Part shown: one piece after another, positions 17,395 through 25,329 of the stretch
Position numbering within the stretch: position 1 is the stretch's first letter
Layout of the letters: each line of letters begins with the position of its first letter
From: Nemertoderma westbladi
Taxonomy: Eukaryota > Xenacoelomorpha > Nemertodermatida > Nemertodermatidae
DNA: 25,329 bases
NCBI GenBank assembly: GCA_032718475.1
Contig: JAUCBJ010001694.1
Coordinates: 1 to 25,329, forward strand
Direction: 5' to 3'
Position numbers and translations under genes: made by a program
The notes under the pieces: generated by a model
The model's input: the letters and a program-made list of their open reading frames with translations, nothing else
The model's database searches: none
What the model was told of the DNA's origin: nothing

Positions 17395-20300
17395 GTACTG
17401 GACCTGGTGAACCGTACTGGGTGGGCGACTGCAACCTATCTAGTACAGGACCTGGTGAACCGTAATGGGTGGGCGACGGTAACCTATCTAGTACAGGACC
17501 TGGTGAACCGTACTGGGTGGGCGACGGTAACCTATCTAGTACAGGACCTGGTGAACCGTACTGGGTGGGCGACGGTAACCTATCTAGTACAGGACCTGGT
17601 GAACTGTACTGGGTGGGCGGCGGTACCGTAACCTATCTAGTACAGGACCTGGTGAACCGTACTGGGTGGGCGACGGTAACCTATCTAGTACAGGACCTGG
17701 TGAACCGTAATGGGTGGGCGACGGTAACCTATCTAGTACAGGACCTGGTGAACCGTACTGGGTGGGCGACGGTAACCTATCTAGTACAGGACCTGGTGAA
17801 CCGTACTGGGTGGGCGACGGTAACCTATCTAGTACAGGACCTGGTGAACCGTAATGGGTGGGCGACGGTAACCTATCTAGTACAGGACCTGGTGAACCGT
17901 ACTGGGTGGGCGACGGTAACCTATCTAGTACAGGACCTGGTGAACCGTAATGGGTGGGCGACGGTAACCTATCTAGTACAGGACCTGGTGAACCGTACTG
18001 GGTGGGCGACGGTAACCTATCTAGTACAGGACCTGGTGAACCGTACTAGGTGGGCGACGGTAACCTATCTAGTACTGGACCTGGTGAACCGTACTGGGTG
18101 GGAGACGGTAACCTATCTAGTACAGGACCTGGTGAACCGTACTGGGTGGGCGACGGTAACCTATCTAGTACAGGACCACCTGGTGAACCGAACTGGGTGG
18201 GCGACGGTAACCTATCTAGTACAGGACCACCTGGTGAACCGAACTGGGTGGGCGACGGTAACCTATCTAGTACAGGACCTGGTGAACCGTACTGGGTGGG
18301 CGACGGTAACCTATCTAGTACAGGACCTGGTGAACCGTACTGGGTGGGTGGCAGTAACCTATCTAGTACAGGACCTGGTGAACCGTACTGGGTGGGCGAC
18401 GGTAACCTATCTAGTACAGGACCTGGTGAACCGTACTGGGTGGGCGACGGTAACCTATCTAGTACAGGACCACCTGGTGAACCGAACTGGGTGGGCGACG
18501 GTAACCTATCTAGTACAGGACCACCTGGTGAACCGAACTGGGTGGGCGACGGTAACCTATCTAGTACAGGACCTGGTGAACCGTATTGGGTGGGCGACTG
18601 CAACCTATCTAGTACAGGACCTGGTGAACCGTACTGGGTGGGCGACGGTAACCTATCTAGTACAGGACCACCTGGTGAACCGTACTGGGTGGGCGACGGT
18701 AACCTATCTAGTACACGACCTGGTGAACCGTACTGGGTGGGCGACGGTAACCTATCTAGTACTGGACCCGGTGAACCGTACTGGGTGGGCGACGGTAACC
18801 TATCTAGTACAGGACCTGATGAACCGTATTGGGTGGGCGACGGTAACCTATCTAGTACAGGACCTGGTGAACTGTACTGGGTGGGCGGCGGTAACCTATC
18901 TAGTACAGGACCTGGTGAACCGTACTGGGTGGGCGACGGTAACCTATCTAGTACAGGACCTGGTGAACCGTATTGGGTGGGCGACGGTAACCTATCTAGT
19001 ACAGGACCTGGTGAACCGTACTGGGTGGGCGACGGTAACCTATCTAGTACAGGGCCTGGTGAACCGTACTGGGTGGGCGACGGTAACCTATCTAGTACAG
19101 GACCTGGTGAACCGAACTGGGTGGGCGACGGTAACCTATCTAGTACAGGACCTGGTGAACCGTACTGGGTGGGCGACGGTAACCTATCTAGTACAGGACC
19201 TGGAGAACCGTACTGGGTGGGCGACGGTAACCTATCTAGTACAGGACCTGGTGAACCGTACTGGGTGGGCGACGGTAACCTATCTAGTACAGGACCTGGT
19301 GAACCGTATTGGGTGGGCGACGGTAACCTATCTAGTACAGGACCTGGTGAACCGTACTGGGTGGGCGACGGTAACCTATCTAGTACAGGACCTGGTGAAC
19401 CGTACTGGGTGGGCGACGGTAACCTATCTAGTACAGGACCTGGTGAACCGTATTGGGTGGGCGACGGTAACCTATCTAGTACAGGACCTGGTGAACCGTA
19501 CTGGGTGGGCGACGGTAACCTATCTAGTACAGGACCTGGTGAACCGTACTGGGTGGGCGACGGTAACCTATCTAGTACAGGACCTGGTGAACCGTACTGG
19601 GTGGGCGACGGTAACCTATCTAGTACAGGACCTGGTGAACCGTACTGGGTGGGCGACGGTAACCTATCTAGTACGGGACCTGGTGAACCGTACTGGGTGG
19701 GCGGCGGTAACCTATCTAGTACAGGACCTGGTGAACCGTACTGGGTGGGCGACGGTAACCTATCTAGTACAGGACCTGGTGAACCGTACTGGGTGGGCGA
19801 CGGTAACCTATCTAGTACAGGACCTGGTGAACCGTAATGGGTGGGCGACGGTAACCTATCTAGTACAGGACCTGGTGAACCGTACTGGGTGGGCGACGGT
19901 AACCTATCTAGTACAGGACCTGGTGAACCGTACTGGGTGGGCGACGGTAACCTATCTAGTACAGGACCTGGTGAACCGTAATGGGTGGGCGACGGTAACC
20001 TATCTAGTACAGGACCTGGTGAACCGTACTGGGTGGGTGACGGTAACCTATCTAGTACAGGACCTGGTGAACCGTAATGGGTGGGCGACGGTAACCTATC
20101 TAGTACAGGACCTGGTGAACCGTACTGGGTGGGCGGCGGTAACCTATCTAGTACAGGACCTGGTGAACCGTACTGGGTGGGCGACGGTAACCTATCTAGT
20201 ACAGGACCTGGTGAACCGTACTGGGTGGGCGACGGTAACCTATCTAGTACAGGACCTGGTGAACCGTACTGGGTGGGCGACGGTAACCTATCTAGTACGG

Positions 20301-23300
20301 GACCTGGTGAACCGTACTGGGTGGGCGACGGTAACCTATCTAGTACTGGACCTGGTGAACCGTACTGGGTGGGCGACGGTAACCTATCTAGTACGGGACC
20401 TGGTGAACCGTACTGGGTGGGCGACGGTAACCTATCTAGTACAGGACCTGGTGAACCGTATTGGGTGGGCGACGGTAACCTATCTAGTACGGGACCTGGT
20501 GAACCGTACTGGGTGGGCGGCGGTAACCTATCTAGTACAGGACCACCTGGTGAACCGTACTGGGTGGGCGACGGTAACCTATCTAGTACAGGACCTGGTG
20601 AACCGTACTGGGTGGGCGGCTGTAACCTATCTAGTACAGGACCTGGTGAACCGTACTGGGTGGGCGACGGTAACCTATCTAGTACAGGACCTGGTGAACC
20701 GTATTGGGTGGGCGACGGTAACCTATCTAGTACAGGACCTCTGGTGAACCGTACTGGGTGGGCGACGGTAACCTATCTAGTACAGGACCTGGTGAACCGT
20801 ACTGGGTGGGCGACGGTAACCTATCTAGTACAGGACCTGGTGAACCGTACTGGGTGGGCGACGGTAACCTATCTAGTACAGGACCTGGTGAACCGTACTG
20901 GGTGGGCGACGGTAACCTATCTAGTACAGGACCTGGTGAACCGTACTGGGTGGGCGACGGTAACCTATCTAGTACAGGACCTGGTGAACCGTATTGGGTG
21001 GGCGACGGTAACCTATCTAGTACAGGACCACTGGTGAACCGTACTGGGTGGGCGACGGTAACCTATCTAGTACAGGACCTGGTGAACCGTATTGGGTGGG
21101 CGACGGTAACCTATCTAGTACAGGACCTGGTGAACCGTACTGGGTGGGCGACGGTAACCTATCTAGTACAGGACCTGGTGAACCGTATTGGGTGGGCGAC
21201 GGTAACCTATCTAGTACAGGACCTGGTGAACCGTACTGGGTGGGCGACGGTAACCTATCTAGTACAGGACCTGGTGAACCGTACTGGGTGGGCGACGGTA
21301 ACCTATCTAGTACAGGACCTGGTGAACCGTACTGGGTGGGCGACGGTAACCTATCTAGTACAGGACCTGGTGAACCGTACTGGGTGGGCGACGGTAACCT
21401 ATCTAGTACAGGACCTGGTGAACCGTATTGGGTGGGCGACGGTAACCTATCTAGTACAGGACCTGGTGAACCGTACTGGGTGGGCGACGGTAACCTATCT
21501 AGTACAGGACCTGGTGAACCGTACTGGGTGGGCGACGGTAACCTATCTAGTACAGGACCTGGTGAACCGTACTGGGTGGGCGACGGTAACCTATCTAGTA
21601 CAGGACCTGGTGAACCGTACTGGGTGGGCGACGGTAACCTATCTAGTACAGGACCTGGTGAACCGTACTGGGTGGGCGACGGTAACCTATCTAGTACAGG
21701 ACCTGGTGAACCGTACTGGGTGGGCGACGGTAACCTATCTAGTACAGGACCTGGTGAACCGTACTGGGTGGGCGACGGTAACCTATCTAGTACAGGACCT
21801 GGTGAACCGTACTGGGTGGGCGACGGTAACCTATCTAGTACAGGACCTGGTGAACCGTACTGGGTGGGCGACGGTAACCTATCTAGTACAGGACCTGGTG
21901 AACCGTACTGGGTGGGCGACGGTAACCTATCTAGTACAGGACCTGGTGAACCGTATTGGGTGGGCGACGGTAACCTATCTAGTACAGGACCTGGTGAACC
22001 GTACTGGGTGGGCGACGGTAACCTATCTAGTACAGGACCTGGTGAACCGTACTGGGTGGGCGACGGTAACCTATCTAGTACAGGACCTGGTGAACCGTAT
22101 TGGGTGGGCGACGGTAACCTATCTAGTACAGGACCTGGTGAACCGTACTGGGTGGGCGACGGTAACCTATCTAGTACAGGACCTGGTGAACCGTACTGGG
22201 TGGGCGACGGTAACCTATCTAGTACAGGACCTGGTGAACCGTACTGGGTGGGCGACGGTAACCTATCTAGTACAGGACCTGGTGAACCGTACTGGGTGGG
22301 CGACGGTAACCTATCTAGTACAGGACCTGGTGAACCGTACTGGGTGGGCGACGGTAACCTATCTAGTACAGGACCTGGTGAACCGTACTGGGTGGGCGAC
22401 GGTAACCTATCTAGTACAGGACCTGGTGAACCGTACTGGGTGGGCGACGGTAACCTATCTAGTACAGGACCTGGTGAACCGTACTGGGTGGGCGACGGTA
22501 ACCTATCTAGTACAGGACCTGGTGAACCGTACTGGGTGGGCGACGGTAACCTATCTAGTACAGGACCTGGTGAACCGTATTGGGTGGGCGACGGTAACCT
22601 ATCTAGTACAGGACCTGGTGAACCGTACTGGGTGGGCGACGGTAACCTATCTAGTACAGGACCTGGTGAACCGTACTGGGTGGGCGACGGTAACCTATCT
22701 AGTACAGGACCTGGTGAACCGTACTGGGTGGGCGACGGTAACCTATCTAGTACAGGACCTGGTGAACCGTACTGGGTGGGCGACGGTAACCTATCTAGTA
22801 CAGGACCTGGTGAACCGTACTGGGTGGGCGACGGTAACCTATCTAGTACAGGACCTGGTGAACCGTACTGGGTGGGCGACGGTAACCTATCTAGTACAGG
22901 ACCTGGTGAACCGTACTGGGTGGGCGACGGTAACCTATCTAGTACAGGACCTGGTGAACCGTACTGGGTGGGCGACGGTAACCTATCTAGTACAGGACCT
23001 GGTGAACCGTACTGGGTGGGCGACGGTAACCTATCTAGTACAGGACCTGGTGAACCGTACTGGGTGGGCGACGGTAACCTATCTAGTACAGGACCTGGTG
23101 AACCGTACTGGGTGGGCGACGGTAACCTATCTAGTACAGGACCTGGTGAACCGTACTGGGTGGGCGACGGTAACCTATCTAGTACAGGACCTGGTGAACC
23201 GTACTGGGTGGGCGACGGTAACCTATCTAGTACAGGACCTGGTGAACCGTACTGGGTGGGCGACGGTAACCTATCTAGTACAGGACCTGGTGAACCGTAC

Positions 23301-25009
23301 TGGGTGGGCGACGGTAACCTATCTAGTACAGGACCTGGTGAACCGTACTGGGTGGGCGACGGTAACCTATCTAGTACAGGACCTGGTGAACCGTACTGGG
23401 TGGGCGACGGTAACCTATCTAGTACAGGACCTGGTGAACCGTACTGGGTGGGCGACGGTAACCTATCTAGTACAGGACCTGGTGAACCGTACTGGGTGGG
23501 CGACGGTAACCTATCTAGTACAGGACCTGGTGAACCGTACTGGGTGGGCGACGGTAACCTATCTAGTACAGGACCTGGTGAACCGTATTGGGTGGGCGAC
23601 GGTAACCTATCTAGTACAGGACCTGGTGAACCGTACTGGGTGGGCGGCGGTAACCTATCTAGTACAGGACCACCTGGTGAACCGTACTGGGTGGGCGACG
23701 GTAACCTATCTAGTACAGGACCTGGTGAACCGTACTGGGTGGGCGACGGTAACCTATCTAGTACAGGACCTGGTGAACCGTACTGGGTGGGCGACGGTAA
23801 CCTATCTAGTACAGGACCTGGTGAACCGTATTGGGTGGGCGACGGTAACCTATCTAGTACAGGACCACTGGTGAACCGTACTGGGTGGGCGACGGTAACC
23901 TATCTAGTACAGGACCTGGTGAACCGTACTGGGTGGGCGACGGTAACCTATCTAGTACAGGACCTGGTGAACCGTACTGGGTGGGCGACGGTAACCTATC
24001 TAGTACAGGACCTGGTGAACCGTACTGGGTGGGCGACGGTAACCTATCTAGTACAGGACCTGGTGAACCGTACTGGGTGGGCGACGGTAACCTATCTAGT
24101 ACAGGACCTGGTGAACCGTATTGGGTGGGCGACGGTAACCTATCTAGTACAGGACCATCTGGTGAACCGTACTGGGTGGGCGACGGTAACCTATCTAGTA
24201 CAGGACCTGGTGAACCGTATTGGGTGGGCGACGGTAACCTATCTAGTACAGGACCTGGTGAACCGTATTGGGTGGGCGACGGTAACCTATCTAGTACAGG
24301 ACCTGGTGAACCGTACTGGGTGGGCGACGGTAACCTATCTAGTACAGGACCTGGTGAACCGTACTGGGTGGGCGACGGTAACCTATCTAGTACAGGACCT
24401 GGTGAACCGTACTGGGTGGGCGACGGTAACCTATCTAGTACAGGACCTGGTGAACCGTACTGGGTGGGCGACGGTAACCTATCTAGTACAGGACCCTGGT
24501 GAACCGTACTGGGTGGGCGACGGTAACCTATCTAGTACAGGACCTGGTGAACCGTATTGGGTGGGCGACGGTAACCTATCTAGTACAGGACCTGGTGAAC
24601 CGTATTGGGTGGGCGACGGTAACCTATCTAGTACAGGACCTGGTGAACCGTACTGGGTGGGCGACGGTAACCTATCTAGTACAGGACCTGGTGAACCGTA
24701 CTGGGTGGGCGACGGTAACCTATCTAGTACAGGACCACCTGGTGAACCGTACTGGGTGGGCGACGGTAACCTATCTAGTACTGGACCTGGTGAACCGTAC
24801 TGGGTGGGCGACGGTAACCTATCTAGTACAGGACCCTGGTGAACCGTACTGGGTGGGCGACGGTAACCTATCTAGTACAGGACCACCTGGTGAACCGTAC
24901 TGGGTGGGCGACGGTAACCTATCTAGTACTGGACCTGGTGAACCGTACTGGGTGGGCGACGGTAACCTATCTAGTACTGGACCCGGTGAACCGTACTGGG
25001 TGGGCGACG
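17395..25009. repeat. 48-bp minisatellite array, about 158 copies (7.6 kb)
   Basis: Head-to-tail copies of a 48-bp unit beginning ACCTGGTGAACCGTACTGGG and ending TATCTAGTACAGG. Subtracting about 43 inserted bases, the length gives about 158 units. Because 48 is a multiple of three, one forward frame reads GEPYWVGDGNLSSTGP, a second LVNRTGWATVTYLVQD, and one reverse frame PVLDRLPSPTQYGSPG in every unit; the third forward frame has three stops per unit. Units from about 21034 to 23640 (54 copies) differ only by C/T at one site and contain no indel. The flanks carry substitutions, eight stops in the first frame (17463-20077) and length variants. Long apparent reading frames start at GTG or mid-repeat and switch frame at the indels, so I annotate no protein. 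The left border follows CAG-GTAGGT (17388-17396); the right border is at GGGCGACG before TACACAAA. Confidence 0.95.
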
Positions 25010-25040
25010 TACACAAACTTGCAGTGTTTCTATACGAAGG

Positions 25041-25329
25041 CCCCACTCGTGTTGCTTCAATGTGTGTGCTCTACACCACCTGTCTGCCCCACTCGTGTTG
25101 CTTCAGTGTGTGTGCTCTACACCACCTGTCTGCCCCACTCGTGTTGCTTCAGTGTGTGCCTCTACACCACCTGTCTGCCCCACTCGTGTTGCTTCAGTGT
25201 GTGTGCTCTACACCACCTGTCTGACCCCACTCGTGTTGCTTCAGTGTGTGTGCTCTACACCACCTGTCTGCCCCACTCGTGTTGCTTCAGTGTGTGTGCT
25301 CTACACCACCTGTCTGCCCCACTCGTGTT
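25041..25329. repeat. 46-bp minisatellite, at least six copies, running off the right edge
   Basis: Units start CCCCACTCGTGTTGCTTCAG and end CACCACCTGTCTG, at 25041, 25087, 25133, 25178, 25225, 25271 and 25317 (cut by the window). Copy 3 is one base shorter and copy 4 one longer; copy 1 has A for G in TTCAATG. A TGTGTGTG core sits in each. Unrelated in sequence to the 48-bp array, from which only 31 bp separate it. Confidence 0.93.

Noticed and set aside
17395-25009. CRISPR array
   Set aside because: The units are contiguous with no unique spacers, and the context is animal nuclear DNA.
17407-25224. Long reading frames (up to about 1260 codons) across the 48-bp array, taken as giant repeat proteins
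   Set aside because: They follow from a 48-bp unit that is open in three of six frames. Their starts are GTG or arbitrary positions, they switch frame at +1, +2 and +5 insertions, and no frame crosses the array. Kept only as a finding about codon-position bias.

Overview
The window looks like nuclear DNA of a non-arthropod animal, most likely a marine invertebrate. It is AT-rich, gene-poor and full of tandem repeats, small DNA transposons and short palindromes, with no operon-like packing. The only confidently recognised host gene is an intronless homologue of p22phox (CYBA, 8740-9474, minus strand). That family is found across animals and their close relatives but is missing from most arthropods. 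A small transposon built like the sea-urchin TU/foldback class fits a deuterostome or other marine invertebrate, but the species cannot be fixed from the sequence.

Layout. 1-420 is a minus-strand reading frame that runs off the left edge (unknown, perhaps retroelement Gag-like). 548-6480 is almost gene-free and carries a ~117-bp tandem pair, a 289-bp tandem pair, a 20-bp direct repeat around a G-rich block, a 15-bp minisatellite and three diverged copies of a ~465-bp satellite. The last satellite copy cuts into a fragment of LINE ORF1 (6454-7062, minus). 7791-8103 is a non-autonomous inverted-repeat element with candidate TA target duplication. p22phox follows. 10434-11082 is a hAT-type non-autonomous transposon with a perfect 8-bp target duplication, and 11751-12147 is a foldback-type element whose inverted arms are arrays of a ~17-bp repeat, again with a perfect 8-bp target duplication. 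A ~50-60-bp repeat family is scattered over 8.2-12.4 kb. 13052-13777 encodes a small zinc-finger-containing protein that I do not recognise. 15.9-17.0 kb holds an inverted-repeat element and a perfect hairpin.

The right third (17.1-25.3 kb) is three minisatellites in series: a decayed ~20-bp repeat, a very large 48-bp repeat (about 158 copies, 17395-25009) and a 46-bp repeat that runs off the right edge. The 48-bp array has a strikingly homogeneous 2.6-kb core flanked by two copies of the same 11-unit variant pattern. Almost every indel in the array falls at one position of the unit. The unit is 16 codons long and is open in two forward frames and one reverse frame, so very long reading frames arise, but no single frame crosses the array.

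The genes show no sign of working together. p22phox is a membrane subunit of NADPH oxidases, the zinc-finger protein may be nuclear, and the rest is mobile or repetitive DNA. Everything here was read by eye; no similarity search or folding program was run.
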